Positions 8,436 to 17,472 of a stretch of DNA of 64,000 bases are shown here, piece by piece (within the stretch, counting starts at the first letter, position 1; every line of letters starts with the position of its first letter). The notes under the pieces were generated by a model that saw only the letters and a list, made by a program, of their open reading frames with translations, did no database searches and was not told the origin of the DNA. The stretch is from Oscillospiraceae bacterium (lineage in GTDB: Bacteria > Bacillota > Clostridia > Oscillospirales > Ruminococcaceae). The stretch lies in the NCBI GenBank assembly GCA_017991935.1, contig JAGOPP010000002.1, forward strand, positions 124,001-188,000, in the 5' to 3' direction. A program made the translations under genes and the position numbers.

Positions 8436-8798
8436 GTGACTGTTAAACGGGGAGACATTTTTTACGCCGACCTGAGCCCGGTGGTCGGATCGGAACAGGG
8501 TGGCATCCGTCCGGTTCTCATTGTGCAGAACGACGTCGGCAACAAATACAGCCCCACCGTCATCGCCGCGGCGATCACGAGCCAGAAGGAAAAGACGAAA
8601 CTTCCGACGCATATCGAAGTGGAGCCGAAAAACTGCGGTCTGGCAAAGGATTCGATCGTGTTGCTCGAGCAGATCCGCACGATCGACAAGCAGCGGCTGA
8701 AAGAAAAAATGGGCCGCTTAGACGATGGCGCGATGGGGAAAATCGACGAAGCCCTGTCGATCAGTTTCGGCCTTGCGGACAGCGCGGTTACTACATAA
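8436..8798 (+). CDS. MazF/PemK (EndoA-type) mRNA endoribonuclease toxin
   Basis: Type II toxin-antitoxin toxin of 120 residues that cleaves mRNA at short sequences. Family motifs are clear: [31 protein letters not shown] at the N-terminus (conserved GD, Arg and Pro), AAAITSQ, and [13 protein letters not shown]. The GTG start follows AAAGGAAGG. The 235-base region upstream, between miaB and this gene, holds no open frame resembling a ribbon-helix-helix antitoxin (EndoAI type), so the toxin appears without a partner here. In Clostridia a single MazF-like gene with a distant or absent antitoxin is not rare. A strong terminator follows at 8847. Confidence 0.93.
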   Translation: MTVKRGDIFYADLSPVVGSEQGGIRPVLIVQNDVGNKYSPTVIAAAITSQKEKTKLPTHIEVEPKNCGLAKDSIVLLEQIRTIDKQRLKEKMGRLDDGAMGKIDEALSISFGLADSAVTT

Positions 8799-8846
8799 TT
8801 TTGTAGTGGCGCGCGCCTGTGGAAATGCATGACCTGAAAAAAAGAA

Positions 8847-8884
8847 ACCCGCCTGTCTCCGGCCGGAGACGGGCGGGTGTTTTG
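8847..8884 (+). terminator. Terminator after mazF-type gene
   Basis: Long GC-rich hairpin: ACCCGCC...GTCTCCGG paired with CCGGAGAC...GGGCGGGT, followed by GTTTT. Confidence 0.8.
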
Positions 8885-8951
8885 ATAAAAAGGCCCTTTT
8901 GCAACAAAAAGTCGTGGGCCTGCGGCGTTTTTTCGCTTGGGCGCGCGTTTT

Positions 8952-9998
8952 TTAAAAAAAGAGCGCCGCGCCGCGACCGGCTTTTTCCCCATCCTTCGCG
9001 GCGGTTTCGGAGTACGCTTTCGCCGCGGCAAACGCGCGCTCCCCGATCGCGCGGCGGACGCTCTCCGGGCCCACGACCTCCAGCTCCTCCACGCGGAAGC
9101 CGCAGAGCCAGCGAAGCGTGCCCTCGCCCTCCACCGCGTGGACGGTCGCCTTGGATCTGCCGTCGGGCAGGACCACGAAGCGAACCTCGTTGCCGAACCG
9201 CTTGACCACGTCCTTGATGACCGAAGGGTCGACCAGCATCTCGATGTCCACGTCCGGCCCGGTGAACATACTGACGTTTCGCCGCAGATAGTCGCAGATG
9301 GAAAAGCCGCCGCGAAACTCCTCGATCTCCGCGCAGGGCCTCGCCGGCAGGTCGCCGATTTCGGCGTTCGTGATCATGTCCGCGTGGAAATGCGTCAGAT
9401 GGTTGTGGCTCTTGCTGTTTCCGATCAGGTAGTATTCGTCCTCCGACCAGACGAGATAATAAGGGGAAATTTCATAGACGTGGCCGTCCCTTTTAAGCTT
9501 GAGGCTCCCGTCCTTCGTCCGCTCGTAATAGCAAAAGGAAATACGGCGGCGCTGTTTGATCGCGGTGATGATTTTATCGATATTATAGCGCGGCGTCAGG
9601 TTGGAGGTCTTGATCTCCGGGTCGATTACGGTCTGCTCTTTTAAAATTTCCTCGCCGGTCGGCGTCGCGAGCTGGATCAGCTTTTCAAGCAGATTCTCCG
9701 TATCCCGCTCCGTCAGGAATTTGGCCCCGGCGATCGCGTCCGCGAGCATCTTGAGCTCGTAGTCCTCGAAGAGCTGGTCGGTCATATAAAACCCTTTTTT
9801 CAGCTCGTCGCAGGAGATGATCGAATAGCCGGCCTCCTTGAGAACCGAAATGTCGCGCGCGATGGATTTTCGCTCCGCGAAAAGGCCCCTGTCCTCGAGT
9901 TTTTTCAGAATCTCCACGGTGTTGATCGGGTGCTGCTCGTCGGTCTTTTTGAGAATGTCAAGGATGTAGAGCAGCTTCTCCTTCGTCTGTCCTGCCAA
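8952..9998 (-). CDS. WYL-domain transcriptional regulator
   Basis: DNA-binding regulator of about 348 residues. The N-terminal HTH region (about residues 1-65: EKLLYILDILKKTDEQHPIN...RKSIARDISVLKEAGYSI) resembles DeoR/HTH_11 winged helices. The middle and C-terminal parts form the WYL and WCX domains, with RRRISFCYYE and ISPYYLVWSEDEYYLIG. WYL domains are thought to sense small ligands or nucleotides. A TTG start at 9998 is preferred, placed after GAAAGGGG; the frame extends upstream to 10061 without a ribosome site. The promoter has an extended -10 (TGGTATAAT) at 10032-10024. It stands alone; the target is unknown. Confidence 0.88.
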   Translation of the reverse strand: MAGQTKEKLLYILDILKKTDEQHPINTVEILKKLEDRGLFAERKSIARDISVLKEAGYSIISCDELKKGFYMTDQLFEDYELKMLADAIAGAKFLTERDTENLLEKLIQLATPTGEEILKEQTVIDPEIKTSNLTPRYNIDKIITAIKQRRRISFCYYERTKDGSLKLKRDGHVYEISPYYLVWSEDEYYLIGNSKSHNHLTHFHADMITNAEIGDLPARPCAEIEEFRGGFSICDYLRRNVSMFTGPDVDIEMLVDPSVIKDVVKRFGNEVRFVVLPDGRSKATVHAVEGEGTLRWLCGFRVEELEVVGPESVRRAIGERAFAAAKAYSETAAKDGEKAGRGAALFF

Positions 9999-10023
9999 TG
10001 CTGTCGTCCCCTTTCCGTGGTTA

Positions 10024-10032
10024 ATTATACCA
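10024..10032 (-). promoter_or_regulatory. Extended -10 promoter of WYL regulator
   Basis: Reverse strand TGGTATAAT (10032-10024). No convincing -35 hexamer is placed 17 bases upstream, as expected for an extended -10 promoter. Confidence 0.6.
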
Positions 10033-10240
10033 GAAAATTTTATCAAAAGGTAGGAAATCACAATATTCGGCAGGTTTTTTAACGATTTTTTTATTTATAT
10101 ATGAGAACACCCCCTCGTTTTCCGCCCGTTTATGAAAATAAGGGATAATATTTGTCGGGGCGGGCCGCCGGCCGCGGGGATTTTTGCGGGTTCGGCGGGC
10201 GCGGAAAGTTTTTTTTCGGGGGCCTTCCCCCCGGGGGACA

Positions 10241-10274
10241 AAAAAACATCCCGCCTTACGGCGGGATGTTTTTT
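10241..10274 (-). terminator. Terminator of lysine ABC operon
   Basis: AAAAAACATCCCGCC / GGCGGGATGTTTTTT perfect 15-bp stem around a TTAC loop. It works on both strands. Confidence 0.93.
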
Positions 10275-10278
10275 ATCG

Positions 10279-11019
10279 TCACTGATGAATGAACCGCTTT
10301 AAGAATTCCTTCGTGGAGTCGCGCTGCGGGTGTACGAAGATGTCCTCCGACGACCCCTCCTCGCAGATGACGCCTTCCGCCATATAGACGACATGGCTCG
10401 AGACGTCGCGCGCGAACGCCATCTCGTGCGTCACGATCACCATGGTGGAGCCCTCCGCCGCGAGCATCCGCATGACCTCGAGCACCTCGCCGACCATCTG
10501 CGGGTCTAAGGCGGAGGTCGGCTCGTCGAAGAGCAGCACCTCCGGCTCCATGCACAGGGCGCGGGCGATCGCGACTCTCTGCTTCTGCCCGCCGGAGATC
10601 TGCTTGGGTTTGGCGTTGATGTAGGGATCCATGCCGACTTTGTTGAGGAAAAAGAGCGCCTTTTCCCTCGCCTCGGCCGGGCTCTTTTTGAGCACCCGCG
10701 TCATGCCGATCACGCAGTTTTCGAGCACGGTCATGTTGCTGAAAAGGTTGAAGCTCTGGAACACCATGCCGACCTTCGCGCGGTACGTGGAGAGGCGAAA
10801 GCCGGGCTGGAGCACGCTCTCCCCGTGAAAGACGATGTCGCCGGAGGTGGGCGTCTCCAAGAGGTTGATGCAGCGCAAGAGCGTGGATTTCCCGGAGCCG
10901 GAGGCCCCGATCACCGTGGTCACGTCGCCGGGGCGGACGGAGAAATCGATGTCCTTGAGAACCGGCGTCTTGCCGAAGTTTTTGCTCAGATGCCTGACTT
11001 CCAAAACGGATTCGCTCAT
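10279..11019 (-). CDS. Amino-acid ABC transporter ATPase (probable lysine importer)
   Basis: Cytoplasmic ATPase subunit of a polar-amino-acid importer (HisP/GlnQ family), 246 residues. Walker [11 protein letters not shown]-loop [12 protein letters not shown], signature ISGGQKQR, Walker [14 protein letters not shown] and the switch histidine in VTHEM are all intact. Its start overlaps the permease stop by four bases (ATGA). It is last in a three-gene operon behind an L-box riboswitch, which points to lysine as substrate. Confidence 0.95.
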   Translation of the reverse strand: MSESVLEVRHLSKNFGKTPVLKDIDFSVRPGDVTTVIGASGSGKSTLLRCINLLETPTSGDIVFHGESVLQPGFRLSTYRAKVGMVFQSFNLFSNMTVLENCVIGMTRVLKKSPAEAREKALFFLNKVGMDPYINAKPKQISGGQKQRVAIARALCMEPEVLLFDEPTSALDPQMVGEVLEVMRMLAAEGSTMVIVTHEMAFARDVSSHVVYMAEGVICEEGSSEDIFVHPQRDSTKEFLKRFIHQ

Positions 11020-11825
11020 ATCCCGTCCTCCCCTCTCCGGCGCCGCTTATCCGGGACATGGACCAGCCCGCTCGTGAACATCAGCGGGTCGGTCGTGGCG
11101 AGGTCGTATTCCTCCGGGCCGTCGAGCTTTTTCTCCCACCAGTACAGCAGTTTGGAGGCCGTGACCGTCATGACGAGATAGATCACCATCGCGATGGTCA
11201 TGGATTCAAAATAGGTGTAGTAGGTGCCCGCCACGGATTTGGAGGCGAAAAATAGCTCCACCGTGCCGATCACGGAGAGGACGCAGGTGTCCTTGATGTT
11301 GATGATCAGGTTGTTGCCGATCTGCGGCAGGATATTGCGCAGCGCCTGCGGAAAGACGACGTACATCATGGTCTGGAAATGCGTCATGCCGATGGCCGAG
11401 GCGCCCTCCGTCTGTCCGATGTCGATCGAGACGATGCCGCCGCGGACCGTTTCGGCCATGTAGGCGCCGGTGTTGATCGAGACGATGAACAGGGCCGCGA
11501 CCCACATATTCATCCTCAGGCTCAAAATCTGCGCCGCGCCGTAATAAATAAACATGGCCTGCACCATCATCGGCGTCCCGCGGAAGAGCTCGACATAGAT
11601 TTTTAGAATCGCGTTGACGATTCCCAAAAACACGCGTTTGGCCGCCTTGTCGTGTTTCCCGACCGGGATGGTCTGGATGATGCCGACGATGAATCCGATC
11701 ACGCAGCCGAAGAAGGTGGAAACCACCGCGATCAGCAGCGTGGTCCCGGCGCCTTTCAGATAGGACGCGCCGTACTGCTCGAACAGGAATACGATCCTGC
11801 CCCAGAAATCAGAAGGCAAAGACAT
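11016..11825 (-). CDS. Amino-acid ABC transporter permease (probable lysine importer)
   Basis: HisM/GlnP-type inner-membrane subunit, 269 residues, with about five to six membrane helices. The family segment [14 protein letters not shown] and the EAA loop ([21 protein letters not shown]) that contacts the ATPase are visible. The C-terminal 25 residues are polar and longer than usual. It overlaps the ATPase gene by four bases and follows the binding-protein gene by 26 bases. Riboswitch context suggests lysine. Confidence 0.94.
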   Translation of the reverse strand: MSLPSDFWGRIVFLFEQYGASYLKGAGTTLLIAVVSTFFGCVIGFIVGIIQTIPVGKHDKAAKRVFLGIVNAILKIYVELFRGTPMMVQAMFIYYGAAQILSLRMNMWVAALFIVSINTGAYMAETVRGGIVSIDIGQTEGASAIGMTHFQTMMYVVFPQALRNILPQIGNNLIINIKDTCVLSVIGTVELFFASKSVAGTYYTYFESMTIAMVIYLVMTVTASKLLYWWEKKLDGPEEYDLATTDPLMFTSGLVHVPDKRRRRGEDGI

Positions 11826-11851
11826 GATCTTGCTCCCTTGTTATAGTTTGC

Positions 11852-12691
11852 TCAGTTCGTGAGCGGCTGAGCGGCAATGGCCTCGTTCATCATCTCGTTG
11901 TAGTCCTCGACGGTCAGCGTGGCGAGCGCCTCGTTGATCTTCTCGACGAGCTCGGTGTTGCCTTTCTGGATGGAGACGCCGATGTTGATCTCCTCCTCGG
12001 AGACCTCAAAATTGTCCTCCGTGCCGGTGAAGTCCAGCATTTGCAGGTTCGAATAGGCTTCGCAGGCGGCCATCGCGGTCGGCATATCGGTGACGACCAC
12101 GTCGCAGACGCCGGAATTCAGCGCCACCAGCATGGCCGGGGCGTTTTCCTGCGCGGTCAGGATGTTGGCGTCCGGGATCTGCGGCAGGCAGACGTCATAC
12201 CAGACGGTGTTGAGCTGGGAAGTGCAGGAAGCCCCGGCGAGAGCGGAGAGGCCCTGCGCGCCAGCGTACGCGCCGCCCGCGTCGACCAAGGCGACGATGG
12301 AGGCGTAGTAATACGGGCTGGAGAAATCCATCGTCTCAAGGCGCTCGGCGGTGATCGACTGGCCGGCAATGCCGCAGTCGACCGTCCCGGACTGGACGGC
12401 GAGCGGGATGGAATCCCAATCGAGCTTGACGATCTCCAGATCCATGTCAAGGTAATCGGCGATGTATTTCGCCATGATGACGTCGTAGCCGTAGGCGTAC
12501 TCGTTGCTGTCTTTGATCGGCACGGCGCCGTTTTCGTCGCCGGCCTGCGACCAGTTATAGGGCGCATAGCCGCACTCCATGGTGACGGTCAGCACGTTGT
12601 CGCGGAGGATGTCTTTCTCCCCGGTGGAGCAGGCCGCAAACGCGAACACCATCGCAAGGGACAGGAGCAGAGCAAAAATTCTTCTTGCCAT
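11852..12691 (-). CDS. Amino-acid ABC transporter substrate-binding lipoprotein (probable lysine)
   Basis: Extracellular solute-binding protein family 3, 279 residues. A lipoprotein signal peptide ends at the lipobox FAAC (Cys about residue 21). The mature part shows the family pattern GYDVIMAKYIADYLDM and CGIAGQSITAERLETMDFSSPYY. First gene of the operon; its mRNA leader is the lysine riboswitch at 12838-13005 with a terminator at 12760-12810. The substrate is inferred from the riboswitch; the protein alone would only say 'polar amino acid'. Confidence 0.94.
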   Translation of the reverse strand: MARRIFALLLSLAMVFAFAACSTGEKDILRDNVLTVTMECGYAPYNWSQAGDENGAVPIKDSNEYAYGYDVIMAKYIADYLDMDLEIVKLDWDSIPLAVQSGTVDCGIAGQSITAERLETMDFSSPYYYASIVALVDAGGAYAGAQGLSALAGASCTSQLNTVWYDVCLPQIPDANILTAQENAPAMLVALNSGVCDVVVTDMPTAMAACEAYSNLQMLDFTGTEDNFEVSEEEINIGVSIQKGNTELVEKINEALATLTVEDYNEMMNEAIAAQPLTN

Positions 12692-12759
12692 TGTTATTTT
12701 CCCCTTTCAATCGTTAAGTTTTCGTTTTGAAGCATCAATTTCTTCGACGGGGCGCGGGC

Positions 12760-12810
12760 AAAAAAGAATCGCCATACCCACTTCCCCTTTTTGGAGAAGC
12801 ACGCATGGCG
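12760..12810 (-). terminator. Expression-platform terminator of the lysine riboswitch
   Basis: Reverse strand: CGCCAT (12810-12805), inner pairing GCTTCTCC with GGGGAAGT, closing ATGGCG, then TTCTTTTTT (down to 12760). It lies between the aptamer and the first gene, so lysine binding should favour early termination. Confidence 0.88.
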
Positions 12811-12837
12811 AAAACATACAAAAATCATGTTTCTGAC

Positions 12838-13005
12838 CAATGATAGCGCTCCACCTAAAAAGGTGACAGTCCCGGAGATCTTCTCTCCGGCCCCAACGGA
12901 AACACAGGCGGCCCCGTGCGTCCATTTCGGCGAAAAGCCCTTTCCCCATCGGCGGCAGCCGCGCCTTGCCGACAGATACTCTTACTTTCCGCGCCTCTAT
13001 CATTG
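12838..13005 (-). ncRNA. Lysine riboswitch (L-box)
   Basis: On the reverse strand the leader contains the conserved L-box core in order: P1 5' arm CAATGATAG next to AGAGGCGCG (about 13005-12990), AAGAGTATC (12983-12975), CGCCGAAA (about 12932-12925), GGACTGTCACC (about 12872-12862), TGGAGCGC, and P1 3' arm CTATCATTG (12846-12838). The two P1 arms are complementary over nine bases. Spacing and order match the lysine aptamer of Firmicutes. It regulates the ABC importer at 10279-12691. Confidence 0.93.
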
Positions 13006-13051
13006 TTTGGGAGGATGACCTCCGAAACAACGTTATGAAATTGTTGTGACT

Positions 13052-13080
13052 ACCTTAGCACGCTTTCGCGCCGCTGTCAA
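13052..13080 (-). promoter_or_regulatory. Promoter of riboswitch-controlled lysine operon
   Basis: Reverse strand TTGACA (13080-13075), 17-base spacer, TAAGGT (13057-13052) with an upstream TG (extended -10). Transcription would begin about 40 bases before the aptamer. Confidence 0.8.
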
Positions 13081-13204
13081 CGCTTTTCTGAAAATTTATG
13101 CACTTGCGGCAAGTTCGCCAATTTATCCCGGCGGTTTTCGTCAAAGCCGATAAAAATCCGCCCAAAACGGGCCTCGCGGGGAAAATCCCCCTCCCGGCGA
13201 ACGC

Positions 13205-14068
13205 TCAGTTATACCCGCGGAACCCCTTGCCGATGATCTCGCTCGAGTTGGTGATCATCAGGAAGGCGGTCGGCTCGACCTCCTTCATGAAGCGCCGCAG
13301 GCGCACGGCTTGGCTGCGCCGCATCACGGCGAGGATCACATATTTCTGCTGGTGGCTATAAGTACCCTCCGCGCCGAAGATCGTGGCGCTCCGGTGCAGC
13401 TGGTCGTGGATATAATCGCAGATCGGCTCCGGCTTCGTGCAGACGATCGTGAAATACTTGCAGAGGTTGATATTCTCGATCGCGCTGTCGATCACGAGCG
13501 TCTTGCACAGCAGGCCCGTGATGGAAAAAAGGCCGGTCTCGATGTCGAACACGACGAAAGACAACAGCGTGATGACCAGATCGACGATAAAGAGCCCCAC
13601 GGTCACGTCGAGCGTCGTGTATTTGCGGATGATCATCGCCGGGATGTCCGTGCCGCCGCTCGACGCCTCCATGTTAAACAGGATGGCCGCCGCGACGCCC
13701 GGGATCACGATCGCGAAGATCAGCTCGAGCATCGGCTGGGTGGTCAGCGGGGCGTCCATCGGGTAGATCTTCTCCATCAGGGAGAGGCCGAGCGCCGACG
13801 TCACGCAGACATAGACGGTCCTTTTGACGAAGTCCTTGCCGAGCACGGCGACCCCGATGACCAGCAGCGCGACGTTGATGATCAGGTTGTAGCTCGCGGT
13901 GCTCAGGGCGAAAAGCCTATTTAGAATAATAGAAACGCCGGTCACCCCGCCGAACACGAAGTTGTTCGGATATTTAAAAAAGTAGTTGCCGAGGATGATC
14001 AGCAGCGACGACACCGTGAGCAGGGCGTATTCGTTCAGCTTCTCTTTTGTGAGTCTGTATTTTGCCAT
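13205..14068 (-). CDS. YitT family membrane protein
   Basis: 287-residue membrane protein of unknown function. The first two thirds form the YitT_membrane region (five to six helices; GNYFFKYPNNFVFGGVTG, ASSGGTDIPAMI). The last third is the soluble DUF2179 domain (YVILAVMRRSQAVRLRRFMKEVEPTAFLMITNSSEIIGKGF). The start ATG at 14068 follows AGAAAGGAT. It lies 20 bases downstream of the methyltransferase gene and is probably co-transcribed. Transport of an unknown solute has been suggested for the family but not shown. Confidence 0.9.
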   Translation of the reverse strand: MAKYRLTKEKLNEYALLTVSSLLIILGNYFFKYPNNFVFGGVTGVSIILNRLFALSTASYNLIINVALLVIGVAVLGKDFVKRTVYVCVTSALGLSLMEKIYPMDAPLTTQPMLELIFAIVIPGVAAAILFNMEASSGGTDIPAMIIRKYTTLDVTVGLFIVDLVITLLSFVVFDIETGLFSITGLLCKTLVIDSAIENINLCKYFTIVCTKPEPICDYIHDQLHRSATIFGAEGTYSHQQKYVILAVMRRSQAVRLRRFMKEVEPTAFLMITNSSEIIGKGFRGYN

Positions 14069-14088
14069 GAGGGATCCTTTCTTCCGGC

Positions 14089-15315
14089 TCAGACGATCTG
14101 AAACAGGTAAAATTTCAGGTAGTCGGTCTCCGGGACGTTCCATAATATCGGGTGATCGGGCGCCTGCTGGCGGGCCTCGATCTGGCGCAGGCTCACCGCG
14201 GCGTCCCTCGCGGCCGAGCGCAGCATCCTGACAAACAGCTCATCCGGCATGAAGTGGGAGCAGGAGCAGGTCGCGAGGTATCCGCCTCGCGGCAGCAGCT
14301 TCATCGCCCGGTAATTGATCTCTTTATATCCGCGCTCGGCCCCGGCGACGGTTTTTCTCGATTTGGTGAAGGCCGGCGGGTCAAGAATAATAAAGTCGTA
14401 GCTCTCCGCCGAATTTTCGAGCGAGGGCAGGAGGTCGAACACGTCCGCCGCCACAAAATCGACCCGGTCCGAGAGCCCGTTGCGCTTCGCGTTTTCCCGC
14501 GCCGTCCCGAGCGCGGCCTCCGAGATGTCGACCGCCTTGACGTAGGCGGCTCCCCCTTTCGCCGCGTTGAGGGCGAAGGAGCCGGTGTGGGTGAAGCAGT
14601 CGAGCACGCGCCTGCCCTTCGAAAGCCTCGAGACGGCGAGGCAGTTGTATTTTTGATCGAGAAAAAAGCCGGTCTTCTGGCCGTTTTCAAAATCGACGAG
14701 ATACTCGATGCCGTTCTCCGTGACGGTGGCGACCGTCTCCCGCGGGTTCGCGACGCCCGGAAGCGGGAACCAGCCCTTGTTCTCCTCAAGCCCCTCGAGC
14801 CGCCGCAGCGCGACGTCGTTGCGCTCGTAGAGGCCGGAGATCCGTTCCCCATCCTCCTCGAGGACGTCGTAGATCAGCGGGAAGAGCGTGGGCTTGAGCC
14901 GCTCGATGCCGACCGAGAGCGTCTGCGCGACGAGGATGTCATGGAACCGGTCCACCGTCAGGCCCGGGAACTGATCCGCCTCGCCGAAGATAACCCGGCA
15001 GCAGTCCGTATCCCCGCCCATGACGGCCTTGCGGTACTCCCACGCGTACCGGATTCTCCTGCGGAAGAAGGCCTCGTCGAAGCGGTCGTTGGCGTTGCGG
15101 GAGATCAGGCGGATACGGATCTTGCTCTCCACGCTGAGAAAGCCGGTGCCGAGGTAGCGGCCCTTCTCCGTCACCGCGTCCACGAGCCCCCCGTTCACGA
15201 AACCGTCACTTACGGACAGCACTTCCGTGTCGTAGATCCACGGATGGCCCTCCAAAACGGAGGCCTCCGCCTTTTTTGTCACGACCGCGCGGGGAAATTC
15301 TCTCTCATCCTTCAT
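14089..15315 (-). CDS. Class I SAM-dependent rRNA methyltransferase (RlmI/YwbD-like)
   Basis: 408-residue protein with an N-terminal PUA-type RNA-binding domain (HPWIYDTEV near residue 23), a linker (FGEADQFPGLTVDRF), and a C-terminal Rossmann methyltransferase domain. SAM-binding motif I is VLDCFTHTGSFALNAA, motif II is AVDISEAAL, and the catalytic motif is ILDPPAFTKS. This layout matches RlmI-type 23S rRNA m5C methyltransferases, including the CSCSHFM Cys region. A sigma-A promoter lies at 15352-15380; yitT follows in the same transcript. Confidence 0.9.
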   Translation of the reverse strand: MKDEREFPRAVVTKKAEASVLEGHPWIYDTEVLSVSDGFVNGGLVDAVTEKGRYLGTGFLSVESKIRIRLISRNANDRFDEAFFRRRIRYAWEYRKAVMGGDTDCCRVIFGEADQFPGLTVDRFHDILVAQTLSVGIERLKPTLFPLIYDVLEEDGERISGLYERNDVALRRLEGLEENKGWFPLPGVANPRETVATVTENGIEYLVDFENGQKTGFFLDQKYNCLAVSRLSKGRRVLDCFTHTGSFALNAAKGGAAYVKAVDISEAALGTARENAKRNGLSDRVDFVAADVFDLLPSLENSAESYDFIILDPPAFTKSRKTVAGAERGYKEINYRAMKLLPRGGYLATCSCSHFMPDELFVRMLRSAARDAAVSLRQIEARQQAPDHPILWNVPETDYLKFYLFQIV

Positions 15316-15351
15316 CGGCCAAAACCCCCGGCTACTTTAAATTATAATAAT

Positions 15352-15380
15352 ATTATCAAACAGATTCCGGTTTCTGTCAA
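15352..15380 (-). promoter_or_regulatory. Sigma-A promoter of methyltransferase-yitT operon
   Basis: Reverse strand TTGACA (15380-15375), 17-base spacer, GATAAT (15357-15352). Confidence 0.75.
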
Positions 15381-15498
15381 ATAGAATTTTGCCGCCGCGG
15401 GATTTTCTCCGCTTCGCTCAAAAAATCTTAACAATCCGGCCTTATCCTTGAAATAAATCTATTGTATATTACCCTTAATTTCAAAAAGGAGGCATTTT

Positions 15499-17406
15499 AT
15501 GAAAAAACTTCTTTCTGTTTTGCTGGTTTTTTGCATGACGGCGGCCCTGTTTGCCGGATGTTCCTCCGGGGAGGAGGCCGGTTCCGCGGGCGGCGAGCCC
15601 TCCGGCGCGGCCGACGCCTACGCCGACGCCGTGCAAATCCTCCTCAGCGACGACGGCGTCACGGTAGACGGGAACGCGGTCTCCACGGACCCGGAGGACG
15701 CGGTCTACGCGGGCGCGCCGATCGTCTATTACGAGGCCGGCCATGACGCGGCTTACGGCGAGGGCGGCGAGTCCGACGGGCACACCGCCGAGGAGGCCGC
15801 GGAGCACACCGTGCTCACGATCACGGAGCCGGGCAGCTACCGCCTCTCCGGCACGCTCTCCCATGGCCAGATCGCCGTGGACCTCGGCGAGAACGCCGAA
15901 AAGGACGCCAACGCGGTCGTGCGGCTGATCCTCGACGGCGCAAACGTCACCTGCACGGTCGCGCCCGCCGTCCTTTTCTATAATATATATGAAACCGAGA
16001 GCACGGAGACGGCCGGCGCGCAGGTGATTCTCGCCGACGGCAGCGAAAACACGATCACCGGCTCCCACGTCGCAAAAATCTACAAAGAGGGCACCGACGA
16101 GAAGCTCTATAAATTCGACGGCGCGTTTTACAGCAGGATGTCCATGTCCATCGACGGTGGCGGCTCCCTTGCGATCGACGCCGACAACGAGGGCCTCGGC
16201 AGCGAACTGCACCTGACGATCAACGGCGGCGCGATCGACATCTCCTCGATGGACGACGGCATCAACGCCAACGAGGACGACGTGTCGGTCTGCACGGTCA
16301 ACGGCGGCTCCCTGACGATCAACGCCGGGCAGGGCTCCGAGGGCGACGGCATCGACTCCAACGGCGATCTTATTATCAACGGCGGGACGATCGTCGCGAT
16401 GGCGAACCCGCGCACCGGCGACGGCGGCATCGACGCGGAAGGCAAGATCCTCATCAACGGCGGCGTCGTGATCGCCTCCGGCAGCCGCAACGACGCGGTG
16501 GGCGCGGATTCCGCCCAGCCCTATATGGAACTGAGCTTCGCCTCCACGCAGAAGGCCGGGACGACCGTCCGCATCGAGGACGAAAACGGCGGCGTGCTGC
16601 TCGATACGGCCGTGGAAAAGGCCTTCCAGAGCTTCACTTTCAGCTCGGCCGACCTCGCGGAGGACACGACCTATCACGTCTACGCAAACGGCGTCCGGCA
16701 GCAGTACACCGGGAACCTCAGCGGACGCGCGGCCGGGGACGGCGGCATGCGTCCGGGCGACCAAATGCCGGGAGGCGGCTTCGATTCGCAGGAGCCTCCG
16801 CAGGGATTCGACGCGCAGATTCCGCAGGACGGAGAGACGCCCAAGCTCGCGGAGGGCAGCCTCGGCGGCGCCCTTCCGGCCCAACCCGGCGGGGAGAGCG
16901 CCGCCTCCGGCGAGACATCCCCGGCTCCGGAAAATTGGGAGATCCCCGACCCGCCGGAGGGCGGGCAGTTTCCGGCCCGGCCCGGCGGAAACCCGTTCGG
17001 CGGGGTCGGAGAACCCTCCGCGGACTTCACGATCACGTCCGCCGTCCATAGCTTCAGCGGTGTCGGCGACTTGGCCGACGCGTCCGGGAAAAGCGTGCTC
17101 ACCTTCCATATCAACGAGGATGATACGATCCCCTCCGGCGACCCGGTGAGCATCGTTTATCATGGCGCGACCGGCGCGGACGGCAACAAGGCGGAGATCG
17201 GCGGCAAGTACGTCCAGCTCACGATTGTGGACGTCCCCTCCGAGCGCTACGCTGAAACCATCCTGCTTTCGGAGGGCGGCGTCGCCGATATTCTCCCCAC
17301 GGATGTGGGCGTCTATTGCCTGACGATCGCGGTCACCCCGGATTGCCCGGATTACACCGGGAGCAGCCAGTGGGTCTTCACCGTCGGCGGCGCGGCGGAT
17401 TCCTGA
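15499..17406 (+). CDS. Carbohydrate-binding beta-helix lipoprotein (Cthe_2159-like)
   Basis: 635-residue secreted lipoprotein. The signal peptide ends at lipobox LFAGC (Cys about residue 21). Residues about 100-390 are a right-handed beta-helix-like region rich in short repeats (INGGAIDISSMDDGINANEDD, VNGGSLTINAGQGSEGDGI, INGGTIVAMANPRTGDGGIDAEG) typical of the Cthe_2159 (DUF4353) family that binds acidic plant polysaccharides with Ca2+. Residues about 410-505 are a low-complexity Pro/Gly/Gln/Glu linker. The C-terminal about 130 residues form a separate beta domain. RBS AAAAAGGAGG. Family function is binding, with no confirmed enzyme activity. Confidence 0.85.
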   Translation: MKKLLSVLLVFCMTAALFAGCSSGEEAGSAGGEPSGAADAYADAVQILLSDDGVTVDGNAVSTDPEDAVYAGAPIVYYEAGHDAAYGEGGESDGHTAEEAAEHTVLTITEPGSYRLSGTLSHGQIAVDLGENAEKDANAVVRLILDGANVTCTVAPAVLFYNIYETESTETAGAQVILADGSENTITGSHVAKIYKEGTDEKLYKFDGAFYSRMSMSIDGGGSLAIDADNEGLGSELHLTINGGAIDISSMDDGINANEDDVSVCTVNGGSLTINAGQGSEGDGIDSNGDLIINGGTIVAMANPRTGDGGIDAEGKILINGGVVIASGSRNDAVGADSAQPYMELSFASTQKAGTTVRIEDENGGVLLDTAVEKAFQSFTFSSADLAEDTTYHVYANGVRQQYTGNLSGRAAGDGGMRPGDQMPGGGFDSQEPPQGFDAQIPQDGETPKLAEGSLGGALPAQPGGESAASGETSPAPENWEIPDPPEGGQFPARPGGNPFGGVGEPSADFTITSAVHSFSGVGDLADASGKSVLTFHINEDDTIPSGDPVSIVYHGATGADGNKAEIGGKYVQLTIVDVPSERYAETILLSEGGVADILPTDVGVYCLTIAVTPDCPDYTGSSQWVFTVGGAADS

Positions 17407-17424
17407 GGCGGGCATAGAAAGACA

Positions 17425-17459
17425 GCCGCGGGACAGAATGCCCCGCGGCCGCTTTTTCT
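17425..17459 (+). terminator. Terminator after beta-helix lipoprotein
   Basis: GCCGCGGG (17425-17432) / CCCGCGGC (17442-17449) followed by CGCTTTTTCTC. Confidence 0.85.
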
Positions 17460-17472
17460 CTCTATGATCGGC

